This document shows, piece by piece, positions 20,500 through 32,355 of a stretch of 60,498 nt of DNA. Positions within the stretch are counted from its first letter, which is position 1, and each line of letters opens with the position of its first letter. Source of the DNA: Chrysophaeum taylorii (Eukaryota; Sar; Pelagophyceae; Pelagomonadales; Pelagomonadaceae); the NCBI GenBank assembly GCA_029834535.1, contig JAQMWT010000609.1, positions 1 through 60,498 on the forward strand, written 5' to 3'. A program made the position numbers and the translations under genes. A model generated the notes under the pieces. It searched no databases. It was not told the DNA's origin and saw only the letters and a list, made by a program, of their open reading frames with translations.

Positions 20500-23400
20500 T
20501 CAGCTGTCGCCTTTCTGATCCGCGTCATCTTCAGCATCAGCCGTCGCAGAGTCCTCAATTCCATCGATGCCGGAGTCTGCAAGCAATGCCATTGGTTGCT
20601 GCACATTAGCCGCAGTGGCGTCAGCAATAGCAGATTCCGCGTCCATCGGAGCGTAGTCGTGTTGACTGGCCGCTGCGAGGGCCATCGGGTGTTGCGCCGT
20701 CGGATCAGCAGCGTTGTCGACATCAGCCGAGTCACCAGTTCCCACCTCCAAGTCCTTTTGCTTAGGGTGACCACCTGCTTGCTGCTGGGCTTTGGCAAGC
20801 AACGAGACTGTACGAACATAAGCCCGAAATCGCGCCATCTTCACCGCACGTTCGAGCTGCGGAAGAACGACCGCAAGTTCCTGAGTAGATGAATGCCCCG
20901 AGCCAAGGGTTTTTTCGAAGATCGAGGCAGCTCGCTGCGCAAGTGGGAATGCCTCGGCAAATTTTCCCTGAACGGCGCGTGACGTTGTGTGCCATTGCAG
21001 TGCAAATCAAAGAGTTGCGCAAATTTCGAATGTACATCCATACAAAACACATCAGACCTGCTTGATTAACAACCCCGAGAGGTTCTTGATCCAAGTTGCG
21101 AGGTCGGGGTGGTTCTCGCCAAGCGTGACCTTGCCAATTTCGATGGCGCGGCGAAACAACGGCTCGGCCTCTTCGAGCTTGCCCTGCGTCGAATCTCGTT
21201 GCCACTTGGAACCTAAATAGTCCACCTGGTTGTACAACAACAACCCGAGGTTGTTGAGCCGTGCTGCGAGGCCGCGGTGGTTCTCGCCGAGCGTGACCTT
21301 GCCAATTTCGATGGCGCGGCGAAAGAGTGGCTCGGCCTCTTCGAGCTTGCCCTGCGTCGCGTCTCAGCGCTACTTGAAAGCTCAAACAATCAACCTGCTT
21401 GTGCAACAACACAGCGAGGTTGTTGAGCCATGTTGCGAGGTCGGGGTGGTTCTCGCCACGCGCGACCTTGCCAATTTCGATGGCGCGGCGAAACAGTGGC
21501 TCGGCCTCTTCCAGCTTGTCTTGCGTCGAATCTCGTTGCCACTTGGAACCTAAATCGTCCACCTGGTTGTACAACAACAACCCGAGGTTGTTGAGCCATG
21601 CTGCGAGGACGGGGTGGTTCTTGCCGAGCGTGACCTTGCCAATTTCGATGGCGCGGCGAAACAGTGGCCCGGCCTCTTCGAGCTTGCCCTGCGTCGCATC
21701 TCATGGCCACTTGAAATTTCAACAATCAACCTGGTTGATCAACAACATAGCAAGGTTGTTGAGTGAAGCAGCATACTGCGGATGCTCTTCGCCCAGCGTC
21801 TGCCTCTCGATTTGGAGACAGCGCGTGCGCAACTTCAGCGCCTCGACGTGTTTCCCCTGCGTCGCGTCTCAGTGCCACTTCGAACATCAACAATCAACCT
21901 GGTTGCTCATAAACACAGCGAGGTTGTTGAGGTCCGTCGCAACCATAGGGTGCGACGGCCCCAACGCCTCCTCGTCGATCTTGAGAGCACGGCGATAAAG
22001 TGCCTCGGCCTCGTTGAGCTTGCCCTGCGTCGCGTCTCAGCGCCACTTGGAACCTCAACAGCCCACCTTTTTGTGCAACAACCCCCCTAGGTTGTTTAGC
22101 CATGTTGCGAGGCCGGGGTGGTTCTCGCCAAGCGTGACCTTGCCAATTTCGATGGCGCGGCGATACAACGGCTCGGCCTCGTCGTATTTGCCCTGCGCCG
22201 CGTCTCGGTGCCACTTGGAATCTCAACAGCCCGACCTGGTGTTCCAACAAACCCCCGAGGTTGTTTCGCCATTTTGCGAGGTCGGGGTGGTTCTCGCCGA
22301 GCGTGACCTTGCCAATTTTGATGGCGCGGCGAAACAACGGCTCGGCCTCTTCGAGCTTGCCCTGCGTCGCTTCTCAGGGCCTTTTGGAACCTCAACAGTC
22401 CACCTGGTCGTACATCAACCCAGCGCGGTTGTTGAGCCATCTTGCGAGGTCGGGGTGGTTCTCGCCACGCGTGACCTTGCCAATTTCGATGGCGCGGCGA
22501 AACAGTGACTCGGCCTCTTCCAGCTTGCCCAGCGTCGAATCTCGGTGCCACTTGAAACCTAAATAGTCCACCTGGTCGTACAACAACAACCCGAGGTTGT
22601 TGAGTCGTGTTGCGAGGCCGGGGTGGTTCTCGCCAAGCGTGACCTTGCCAATTTCGATGGCGCGGCGAAACAGCGGCTCGGCCTCTTTGAGCTTACCCTG
22701 CGTCGCTTCTCAGGACTCTTTTAAGCCTCAACAACCCACCTGGTCGCGCAACAACGCAGCGAGGTTGTTGAGAACTGTCGCGACAATTTCGTGTTTCGAA
22801 CCGAACATCTTCGTTCGAGCGTCCAGCGCTTCTTCCAAGAGACCACGAGCTTCATCGTACTTTGCCTGCGTGTTGCCAGCGCACCCGTCATTTGTTATCC
22901 ACGGAAATGTGTGCGCCAAAATGCAATTCTCACCGACCTGATCTCTCAGCAACAGAGCGAGTTCGTTGATAAGCGGCGAAACCTCTCGCGCCTCGGACGG
23001 AAGTCGGTCGAGAGCAGCCCGCCCGGTCTTCGCAAACCATTCCCTCAACTGGCCGATGACAATTTGGTTCACTTTCACGAAACCAATGCCGGATTGCCGA
23101 ACGGCTTCGAAAATACGCGTCTTGTCCTTCTCCTTCGTGGCGGTAGCGTTTTGCATGTCGATTTCGGACACGACCTTCGCGAGTGAGTAGAAATCCTCGG
23201 CGAGGGACTTCTCGAAGTCCCGTGCCTCGGTGGGCGGCATGATTAACTCGAACTTCTTCTCGCATTGTACCGTCAAGAAACACTCGTTGAGGCACCACAC
23301 GCGGCCAAAAGCTGCCGGCTTCCTCCACGGCTCGGCCAACATCCACGTAGCGCCGCTCGTCCGGATGGGCCATCCCTCGTCCATCCGTTCGAGATCTTCC

Positions 23401-24095
23401 TTCTTATTGGCCTTGGCTCCAGAGACAAAATCATTTTGCGCGAGGCACAACATGTCAACCCAAAAGTAGGCGTCCTTGGGCGGTTTTTGTTGAGCGACGG
23501 CCGCGAGCATCGTCGAAAAACTCGAGGTCCAAGTGTGACTCAAAAAGTGTGTCGTCGATCCAAAGTACGGCCGGCCGTTGGCGTCGTGCGTAAAGGACCG
23601 ATCCCCGGTAACTTCTGCCGCCAGAAGCAAAGTCTCGACAAGGCATACCCCAGTTCCGCCCGTCAGAAATCGGATCGACCACGGTGGAGATTTCGTAGAC
23701 GGGAGCTTTTCCTCTGGAGATCCGGCGAACCAGTCGTCCGTCTCGACGCTCCTCTCCCCGACGATATGGAAGGAATTGACCTTTTTTGCCTCGTCGGCGC
23801 CAAGCTCCTTCTCGATACCAGAATGCCAGTCGCGGAGAAACAGGAGGGACACGGCGCGATGCTCGAGCGGGATCCGTTCTTCTCGTGAAGCAGCCGTGAG
23901 TCGCGTTAACACACTCCGAAGCTTGTCGATGAGGCTCGCTTCGCGTCGATCTGATCTTCCGCGATTATTCAGCAAAATCGCGACACCAACCGCGGCGACG
24001 GATGCAGCGGTTAAGGGAGCAATTGGCGACGAGGCGCACCGCTTCAGGAGCCTCCGAAGGGCGTCGGGGACTCGGAACGCTCTCCCAGCACACAT
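20500..24095 (-). CDS. TIR-like/TPR membrane protein A, 13 exons, about 1003 aa
   Basis: Exon 1 (24095-22938, 386 codons) starts ATG within a leader shared by A, B and C. Residues 22-42 form a hydrophobic, probably membrane-spanning segment. HFLSHTW at 183-189 resembles TIR box 1. [13 protein letters not shown] follows at about 210-222, and W267-C-L-N-E271 matches the W-x-x-x-E that places the NADase glutamate in TIR domains. After a 72-nt intron (22866-22937) come eleven 126-nt exons, each one kinesin-light-chain-type TPR of 42 residues: 22740-22865, 22572-22697, 22404-22529, 22236-22361, 22067-22192, 21899-22024, 21731-21856, 21563-21688, 21395-21520, 21226-21351, 21058-21183. Introns between them are 42-43 nt; the last is 90 nt (20968-21057). 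Exon 13 (20967-20500) is a degenerate TPR plus an Ala/Gln/Asp-rich tail. Two acceptors are damaged (CAA at 21521, CTG at 22530). A signalling or immune-type receptor is inferred from architecture only. Confidence 0.75.
21058..22865 (-). repeat. TPR exon cassette array of gene A (11 units, 168-bp period)
   Basis: Each unit is a 126-nt exon plus a 42-43-nt intron. Exons share GGCAAGCTCGAAGAGGCC at the start and end in CAG. The consensus 42-residue unit is [19 protein letters not shown] followed by [20 protein letters not shown] and a short end. Introns start GTKGA and usually end GACGCAG, with YGAGA ending ten nt before the exon as a candidate branch site. Confidence 0.85.
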
Positions 24096-24117
24096 GGCTC
24101 GACACGCGCTCGACTAA

Positions 24118-25814
24118 CTTATCGCCACTGTTTCGTCAAGGGTTTGGGACGGAGACACGTTGTATTAGGGTTTTGAAATGGTCGGGGGCGCAGTTGTGGC
24201 AGTATGTGCTTTTCGGGAACCAGAATTACCCCCCCGCCGTGCGCCGCGACCTCCGCGCGTGGGAGCCTGCCCTGGTACGTCCTGGGGTCTTCCTTGCTTT
24301 GGCCGTCACGATTGGACGCATGGGTTAGGGTTGTCCGTTCGCAGCCAGTTGCCCGAAACACCAGCGGGGACCTATTCGGGCTGCACCGCTCCGCATTCGA
24401 GGCAGATGACGAAGCCAGCGTCAATGTCAGGGGTGTAATGGGGGGTGGGGCGCGCGAGAATACGGAAAGAACGCCCCGCCAGCACGAAGGCTTAGCGCTG
24501 GGGGGTCGGAGTCCCCCCTCCTAGGACGACGGGCACCGCAGCACCTGAGTGGCTCCACAAGGTAGGCTGCGGTTTGGCAGGGAATTTGGGTTTCGAGGGG
24601 GGTGTTTGGCGACGCTGAATGGGTCGCAAGGAATGAAATGTGGCGGCCTCATAGTAGAATGTGGCGGCGTCTCCGAGGTCCATGAGGTAGTCGCGGAGGT
24701 TTTCCTCGGGAGCTGGGCTCTCATCCTCCTCCTCCTCCTCCTCCTCGAGGGCGGGTGCTCGTCGACGGAGTCTGGTTCGTTGGCCTCGCCATGTTCGTGG
24801 GGGGGCGGTTCGGTGTCGTCATCATCGTCGTCTTGAGGACAGGACGCGTACAATATCCCGACAAGTTTTACTCTGGCTCGGAGTCGCGCGTATGGCCAAG
24901 GCACAGTGATTTTCCTGAGGCCGCGCTCGCTCTGGTCCGATTCTCTTAACGCCTTTAATGCCCGCGAAGAGCGCGAGGCTAGCAGAGGCGCTCACTCCCG
25001 GCCGAGTCGCCGGCACCCAGTCCGTGGCCGTTCGTAGTTCTAATAGCTCTGCTGGCCACCTGGGCGCTCGGCAAGCATTCGAGGCCTCTTCTTCTAGAGT
25101 GCGCGCGCGGTGGTCAGGTCAGACACCCCCCTAGCACGAAACTTTCGTGCTGGAAGGTCGCAGACTCCCCCACGGGCACAAAACTTTAGCGCTGGGGCTC
25201 ACGCCCAGCAAAAACGCTATCCTCGCGCCCCCCCCCCCCCTCGAATGCGGCTGTAGCCCTGGCCGTCGTCTCAACCGATGCCTGCGCCGCCACAGCTGTC
25301 TGCGCCACGGCCTTCTGCTTGCTCTCGGCCCCCTCGGTAGGTAGCCTCTAACAATTTGGTTGCGGTTTCCGCAAGCGCCACTGCCAAATCAATTCGCCTC
25401 CAAGATGTGTATTTGCACCAAGTCGCCCCGTCTCGTCATCTGCGCTTGCGGAGCATCTTGTCTACTTTGTCCAGCACCTTCTGCTTATTCGCACGTCACC
25501 CCACGGCATCGACCACCCTACGGCATGGCGCCAGTGCGATGGTCACGCACCGCGGCGCGGCTGACAGGCTTTCCTCGCCGTGCTTCCAACCAGGCCACCG
25601 ATCTGCTCAAACGACGCCGCGGTCGCCCGTTTGCACGACATTATGGTGCGTAGCTGGAGTGTGGTGCAAGTGCGTGGCGGTCAGTGGCCAGCGCGTTGTC
25701 GAGGGACTGTGCTAGCAAGAAAGGCACGAAAAACGAGGATGGCGAGCCGAGGGGCTTAGGATGATGGAAACTGGCACCCGCACGACCATATGCGCGCCTC
25801 ACCAAGCGCATTCT
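24118..25814. other. A-B intergenic region (repeated at 36316-37960)
   Basis: No gene is supported. It should contain the promoter of gene A (minus strand) and the 3' flank of gene B. It holds a (CTC)n run near 24722-24750 and a C-homopolymer near 25220-25238. The homologous C-D region differs by indels, including a longer stretch near 36635-36800 that is absent here. GC-rich ORFs on both strands are not conserved in frame across those indels, arguing against coding. Confidence 0.55.
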
Positions 25815-28800
25815 TCAGCTGTCGGCTTTCTGATCCGCGTCATCGGCAGCATCCGCCGTCGCAGAGTCCTCGTTTCCATCGCTGCCGGAGTCTGCAAGCA
25901 ACGCCATTGGTTGCTGCACGTTAGCCGCAGTGGCGTCAGCAATAGCAGATTCCGCGTCCATCGGAGCGTGGTGGTGTTGACTGGCCGCTGCGAGGGCCAT
26001 CGGGCGCTGTGTCGTCAGATCAGCAGCGTTGTCGACAGCAGCCGAGTCACCAGTTCCCACCTCCAAGTCCCCTTGCTTTTGCTCAGGGTGACCACCTGCT
26101 TGCTGCTGCGCCTCGGCAGGCGACGAGATTGCATTAGCACCAGCCTGAAATCGCGCCATCATCACCGCACGTTCGAGCTGCGGAAGAACGACCGCAAGTT
26201 GCTGCGTAGATGAATGCCCCGAGCCAAGGGTTTTTTCGAAGATCGAGGCAGCTCGCTGCGCAAGTGGGAATGCCTCGGCAAATTTTCCCTGAACGGCGCG
26301 TGACGTTGTGTGCCATTGCAGTGCAAATCAAAGAGTTGCGCACATTTCGAATGTACATCCATACAAAACACATCAGACCTGCTTGATTAACAACCCCGAG
26401 AGGTTCTTGATCCAAGTTGCGAGGTCGGGGTGGTTCTCGCCAAGCGTGACCTTGCCAATTTCGATGGCGCGGCGAAACAACGGCTCGGCCTCTTTGAGCT
26501 TGCCCTGCGTCGAATCTCGTTGCCACTTGGAACCTAAATAGTCCACCTGGTCATACAACAACAACCCGAGGTTGTTGAGCCGTGCTGCGAGGCCGCGGTG
26601 GTTCTCGCCGAGCGTGACCTTGCCAATTTCGATGGCGCGGCGAAACAGTCGCTCGGCCTCCTCGAGCTTGCCCTGCGTCGAATCTCGGTGCCACTTGGAA
26701 CCTAAATAGCCCACCTTTTTGTGCAACAACGACCCGAGGTTGTTTCGCCATTTTGCGAGATCGGGGTGGTTCTCGCCGAGCGTGACCTTGACAATTTCGA
26801 TGGCGCGGCGAAACAACGGCTCGGCCTCTTCGAGCTTGCCCTGCGTCGAATCTCGGTGCCACTTGGAACCTAAATAGTCCACCTGGTCATACAACAACAA
26901 CCCGAGGTTGTTGAGACATGTTGCGAGGTCCGGGTGGTTCTCGCCGAGCGTGACCTTGCCAATTTCGACGGCGCGGCGAAACATGAGCTCGGCCTCTTCG
27001 AGCTTGCCCTGCGTCGCTTCTCATTGCCACTTGAAAATTCAACAATCAACCTGGTTGATCAACAACATAGCAAGGTTGTTGAGTGAAGCAGCATACTGCG
27101 GATGCTCTTCGCCCAGCGTCTGCCTCTCGATTTGGAGACAGCGCGTGCGCAACTTCAGCGCCTCGACGTGTTTCCCCGGCGTCGCGTCTCAGTGCCACTT
27201 CGAACATCAACAATCAACCTGGTTGCTCATAAACACAGCGAGGTTGTTGAGGTCCGTCGCAACCATAGGGTGCGACGGCCCCAACGCCTCCTCGTCGATC
27301 TTGAGAGCACGGCGAAACAGTGGCTCGGCCTCTTCGAGCTTGCCCTGCGTCGAATCTCGGTGCCACTTGGAACCTCAACAGCCCACCTTTTTGTGCAACA
27401 ACCCCCCTAGGTTGTTTAGCCATGTTGCGAGGCCGGGGTGGTTCTCGCCAAGCGTGACCTTGCCAATTTCGATGGCGCGGCGATACAACGGCTCGGCCTC
27501 GTCGTATTTGCCCTGCGCCGCGTCTCGGTGCCACTTGGAATCTCAACAGCCCGACCTGGTGTTCCAACAAACCCCCGAGGTTGCTTCGCCATTTTGCGAG
27601 GTCGGGGTGGTTCTCGCCGAGCGTGACCTTGCCAATTTCGATGGCGCGGCGAAACAACGGCTCGGCCTCTTCGAGCTTGCCCTGCGTCGCTTCTCAGGGC
27701 CTTTTGGAACCTCAACAGTCCACCTGGTCGTACATCAACCCAGAGAGGTTGTTGGTAAGTATTGCGACATTTTTGTGTTCCGAACCGAACTGTTTCGTGT
27801 AAGCGTCTAGCGCATCTTCCAAGAGACCACGAGCTTCATCGTACTTTGCCTGCGTGTTGCCAGCGCACCCGTCATTTGTTATCCACGGAAATGTGTGCGC
27901 CAAAATGCAATTCTCACCGACCTGATCTCTCAGCAACAGAGCGAGTTCGTTGATAAGCGGCGAAGCCTCTCGCTCCCCCGGCGGAAGTCGGTCGAGAGCA
28001 GCCCGCCCGGTCTTTGCAAACCATTCCCTCAACTGGCCGATGACGATTTGGTTCACCCTCACGAAACCAATGCCGGATTGCCGGACGGCCTCGAAAATAC
28101 GTACCTTGTCCTTCTCCTTTGTGGCGGTGGCGTTTTGCATGTCGATTTCGGACACGACCTTCGCGAGCGAGTCGAATTCCTCGACGAGAGACTTCTCGAA
28201 GTCTCGAGCCTCGGTGGGCGGCATGATTAACTCGAACTTATTCTCGCATTGCACCGTCAAGAAACACTCGTTGAGGCACCACACGCGGCCAAGAGCGGCC
28301 GGCTTCTTCCACGGCTCGGCCAACATCCATGTAGCGCCGCTCGTCCGGATGGGCCATCCCTCGTCCATCCGTTCGAGATCTTCCTTTTTTTTGGCCTTGG
28401 CCCCAGGAACAAAATCATTCTGTGCGACGCAAAACATGTCGACCCAAAAGTAGTTGTCCTCGGGAGGATCCTGCTGAGCGACGGCCGCCAGCGTCGTCGA
28501 AAAACTCGAGGTCCAAGTGTGACTCAAAAAGTGTGTCGTCGATCCAACAAAGTACGGCCGGCCGTTGGCGTCGTGCGTAAAGGACCGATCCCCGGTAACT
28601 TCTGCCGCCAGAAGCAAAGTCTCGACGAGGCTTAACTCAGTTCCGCCCGTCAGAAATCGGATCGACCACGGTGGAGATTTCGTAGACGGGAGCTTTTCCA
28701 CTGGAGATCCGGCGAACCAGTCGTCCGTCTCGACGCTCCTCTCCCCGACGATATGGAAGGAATTGACCTTTTTCGCCGCGTCGGCGCCAAGCTCCTTCTC

Positions 28801-29082
28801 GAGGGCCGAGTGCCAGTCGCGGAGAAACTGGAGGGACACGGCGCGATGCTCGAGCGGGATCCGCTCTTCTCGTGAAGCAGCCGTGAGTCGCGGTTGTACA
28901 TCCCGAAGCTTGTCGATGAGGCTCGCTTCACGTCGATGTGAGTTTCCGCGATTATTTAGCAAAATCGCGACACCAACCGCGGCGACGGATGCAGCTGTTA
29001 AGGGAGCGAGTGGCGACGAGGCGCACCGCGTGAGGAGCCTCCGAAGGGCGTCGGGGACTCGGAACGCTCTCCCAGCACACAT
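25815..29082 (-). CDS. TIR-like/TPR membrane protein B, 11 exons, about 922 aa
   Basis: Same plan as gene A. Exon 1 (29082-27922, 387 codons) has the same hydrophobic segment, FLSH box and WCLNE motif, with one extra Val before GSTTHFLSH. Intron 1 is 72 nt (27850-27921). Nine 126-nt TPR exons follow: 27724-27849, 27556-27681, 27387-27512, 27219-27344, 27051-27176, 26883-27008, 26715-26840, 26547-26672, 26379-26504. The last intron is 90 nt (26289-26378) and the last exon is 26288-25815. The intron at 27177-27218 has a CCG acceptor instead of CAG and contains a stop, so the exon 27051-27176 may be skipped. Several introns here are 3n long and stop-free (translating [14 protein letters not shown]), so unspliced sequence falsely appears as one long ORF at 26373-26984. 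Partner of A in duplicon unit 1. Confidence 0.75.
26379..27849 (-). repeat. TPR exon cassette array of gene B (9 units)
   Basis: Period 168-169 bp, with the same cassette types as A. The [10 protein letters not shown] unit (27051-27176) and the [23 protein letters not shown] unit (27219-27344) sit next to each other, as in A and C. Confidence 0.85.
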
Positions 29083-29141
29083 GGCTCGACACGTGCTCGA
29101 CTAACTTATCGCCACAGTTTTGTCAAGCGAAGGGTTTTTGT

Positions 29142-31657
29142 CAGCGTTGGGAATTCACTTCAGCAAGTGAACGTGAACCACTTCACCAGCCACGCAATAT
29201 TGGTGAAGTGATTTGAAGTGAACACGTCACCCTACGTGGCCATCGTGAACCTTTGTGAAGTGAACGCCACTTTTTTTTTTTTTTAACGCCAGCGCCGGTC
29301 CCTGCCGCGCCCCGTCAGTTCCGTGCCCTCCGCGCGCTATTGCCTAGGTCTGGTGCTCTTAGATTCTTTCGCGTTTCGGGGCGAAGGAGGAGTTACTGTG
29401 GATGGGGTTCAGTGTTTCTTACTTTAGGCGATGTGAACGACCTCGGTATCTTCGTCTGGTTCTTCCTCATCAACCTCCATCTCCGAAGAGTCTTCGGGGA
29501 ATCATGGTGCTCTCGGCATTTTTGAAAAACTCGGTCTCGTGTCCGATGTCCCTGTACTTAATCCAGGCCGCCGCAATGAAAGTCTTGTTCATGCGCAGTA
29601 GGGCAACTTTGCCCGTCTCGTCCGCGCCGAGAAACGTGTTTCCCTCGGTCAGGACAAGATTTCCAATGCTCAGGCAGCGCTCACAGTAGCTCTCCGCGCC
29701 ATGTGTACCAATTGAAAAAACCCTTAGAGGCTCTCGCCATGTCCGGAAGGAACCCATACTGCTCCTTGGTGAGCAGTCGATGCAGCTTTCCAACGTCGAG
29801 CACAGCCAGATCTGTGAAGCCGACTTCATCCATCTTCTCAAGTTCAGGATAATGCTCTTTCCAGTTGAGCGATCTCGAGAGCCTGATCCATTGAGTGAAG
29901 ACCTGTTCAAACTCCACATTGAAATCGGGCGTGTGGTTCTCAGGCATAGCAAAAGAAGGCACGTCGCCACTAATGTCGTCCCAAGCGCCGGGTGCATCGA
30001 GTGCCGCCAACAGACTGCGGGCGGGCGCAGGCGGAGGGCGGCGCAGACTCGGAGGAAGTCTTTGCCTTTTCGTGGTGGAATGCAGTCCGTGCGTAAATCA
30101 CTTATTCTTCATTGAGCAACTTCCTGGCCTGGTCGCCGTGTACACTTTGAGCACGTGGTGCATACGCAGCAAGGAACGAATAAGTTGGTATCGCGCCCGG
30201 GACCTCGTCTTATTGAGGTCGAGCTTGAGCTTCGGCGATTTATTTCCCCGGCTGTAATGGCAAAAGCGCATGCAGATCCTTCAAACGTGTGCCGTAAGAA
30301 AAGTACTTGGCTCCATCGTGGCCACCACTGTTCAGCAGCTCCTGGCCAGCTGGGATGAATGGATTGATCACCTGCTTGCCTCTGGATCGTGTCAAGTCGC
30401 CACATGCCGCTGCCGAGATTTTTGAGATATCATGCATGTCACACACGCTTCGACTTCAACAAAAAATTCTTGGGCGACGCCAATTTTGGAGCCCGGTCTC
30501 TTGAACAATGGTTGGTTGGGGCCGCCAAATCGATATCGATTCCCGCACGCTCCGCGACCTCAGAACGGAGCAGAAAAGCCGTGCCGGAATCGGTTCCGTC
30601 GTCAGCTGGAACAAGGCCCACGCACACCGTCTCAACGCCACTCCAATCGGGCCACATGAAAGATAGGCCAATGGCCTGTCGCTTGAAGTTTTCCTTGAGT
30701 GTCCCGCCGTCATGCAGCACCTGGGCGAATGGATTGCCGAAAGCCGCCGCTTCATAACACTCCGTAACGACGTGTATCAAGATTCGAACAAAGTAACGAT
30801 ATTCGGCGTCCACCCATTCAACAAACAGCGCCTTTCGAGTCATGAACGGGCACTTGCATTTCCCGCCACCGCCGCGGTAATACGCCGCCTCAATTAGGTT
30901 GCGATGATCTTCGTCGTCAAAGGTGCGCTTGGAGATCCGCTACGACGTGTACACGTAGTGCCGAGCCGAGAACGCCATCAGGGAAGCGTGCTTTGCCTGG
31001 CTGGGCATGGCCATGAAGTATCTCGTAATATCCGATTTACCCTTCGAGGCAGCCACAACGCCCAAGGCCGTCATAAAAAAAGCCCTCCTATTCTTGGTCT
31101 GTCTTCTGTTTCTTGGTGAGCTGCTGACGTCCCAGCTCGTCCTCCGGATGCACAGCCTTGAAGTGGGCCCCAAGCGGGCATGGTCGTCTGCCATGTACCT
31201 TTCTTGAAGTCTCTCGTCACCTTCAGGCGCTCCCAGCACCGGATACACACATGCGTCGTCGCCTTCCCACTGGTCAACGCGGTGGGTGGTCAGGATGATT
31301 TCCTTCAGTCGACGCACGCAGTCCCACCACACCTAGGAAAAACCTGGTTGATCGTCCACTTTTGTTGCCGGGTGTGTTATCCACGTCACAACGTCGACAT
31401 CGGCTCGTTCTTGTGAACTTCCTCCTTCTGTTAACACCGCGTTTAAATTCCTCCTCATCATCAACATTATCCTCCACCTCCAGGTAGCGGCTCGACTTCG
31501 CTCAGCAGACAGGGTCAGAGTCAGGCCGTCAGCCAAAGTGAATGAACGTGAAGTGAACATTGGACTTCGGACGAAAAAAATCGGTGAAGTGAAGTGAAGT
31601 GAAGTGAAGCAAATTCAGTGAACCTAGTGAAGTGAGCCCAGTAAATTCCCAACGTTG
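29142..31657 (-). mobile_element. hAT DNA transposon 1, with 8-bp target-site duplication
   Basis: The ends are imperfect 17-bp inverted repeats: CAGCGTTGGGAATTCAC at 29142 and, reverse-complemented, CAACGTTGGGAATTTAC at 31657. They are flanked by GTTTTTGT and GTTTTTGA (29134-29141 and 31658-31665), an 8-bp duplication differing at the last base; 8-bp duplications are diagnostic of hAT. Subterminal (GTGAA)n repeats lie inside both ends. The coding region on the minus strand matches the longer copy at 46259-49249 but lacks about 480 bp near 30125. It is inserted just upstream of gene B's start codon (60 bp away). Confidence 0.85.
29470..31280 (-). pseudogene. hAT transposase remnant, copy 1
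   Basis: Minus-strand pieces in several frames match hAT2: a BED-type zinc-finger region (CIRCWERLKVTRDFKK near 31200-31277), a central domain with VLHDGGTLKENFKR near 30690-30760, and an acidic region with VEFEQVFTQWI near 29880-29930. A C-terminal dimerisation-like segment (YCERCLSIGNLVL) lies near 29660-29700. Multiple stops, frameshifts and an internal deletion leave no complete transposase. Confidence 0.65.
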
Positions 31658-32355
31658 GTTTTTGAAATGACTTTTTTTTGCAAGTGTAGGGTTTCGAACA
31701 CGTGACTACTGGAAAGGGGTGGGGGGATAGCACAGTGACAGCAACCCTTGCTGTTGTTGACGTGATTGTCGTTGTGATCGCGCGCGTGGCCAGCGACGAG
31801 CCAGTGTCTTCGGGCCCCTCTCTGTTGTTCGGTGTCGCGCTCCTGCCATTGTCGCGCTACTCGCTGTCCCGCGACCCCGCCCTTCTGCTGCTGTGTTCAT
31901 GTCGACACCATTCGTTCCAAAGGCGATCGCGCTCGTCGACGACACCCTCGGGCTGATCGCGATCGCCTAGAGTGTCGAAACTTTTGATTTCACGAACAAG
32001 CGTAGTACTCTGAGAAAAGAAGTCACTCAGTCAAGTTTCGTCGACCCACCAGTGGACTCCCTGACATCCTCTCCTCAAACATGGCCGAGTGTTGGTGACA
32101 GGCGGGTAGTTCATAAAGCCGTATATGAGTATGGAGCCGTATATAAGTATCTCTGGACAAACATCGAGAAGACGCGAAATGATTGTGCGTAGCTGGTGTG
32201 CGGTGCATGTGTGTGGCGGTCGCGTTGTCGAAAGAAGGCGTGAGGGAAGGTGCGAACAGGAAAGGCGCGAAAAACGAGGATGGCGAGCCGAGGGGCTTAG
32301 GATGATGGCACCTTGCACCCGCACGACCATATGCGCGCCTCACCAAGCGCATTCT

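Larger units (their letters stand above)
19912..29104 (-). repeat. duplicon unit 1 carrying TIR-like/TPR genes A and B
   Basis: Sequence from about 19912 (GACGTGATCGTCGTTGTGAT) through gene A, its upstream region, and gene B is repeated at about 31760-40577. A's 3' flank matches C's 3' flank, and the A-B intergenic region (24118-25814) matches the C-D intergenic region (36316-37960). The two units differ by point changes, indels and numbers of TPR exons. Confidence 0.8.

Noticed and set aside
26373..26984. A 203-residue continuous ORF through three TPR units
   Set aside because: It reads through three 42-nt GT-AG segments that happen to be in frame. Equivalent segments elsewhere contain stops or are 43-44 nt, and removing them restores the standard 42-residue TPR period.
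26908..27810. Plus-strand ORFs of up to 300 residues across the TPR arrays
   Set aside because: They are the antisense of GC-rich repeated exons, with repetitive low-information translation (PCVASQ..., [13 protein letters not shown]...). No domain, and conserved splice sites lie on the other strand.
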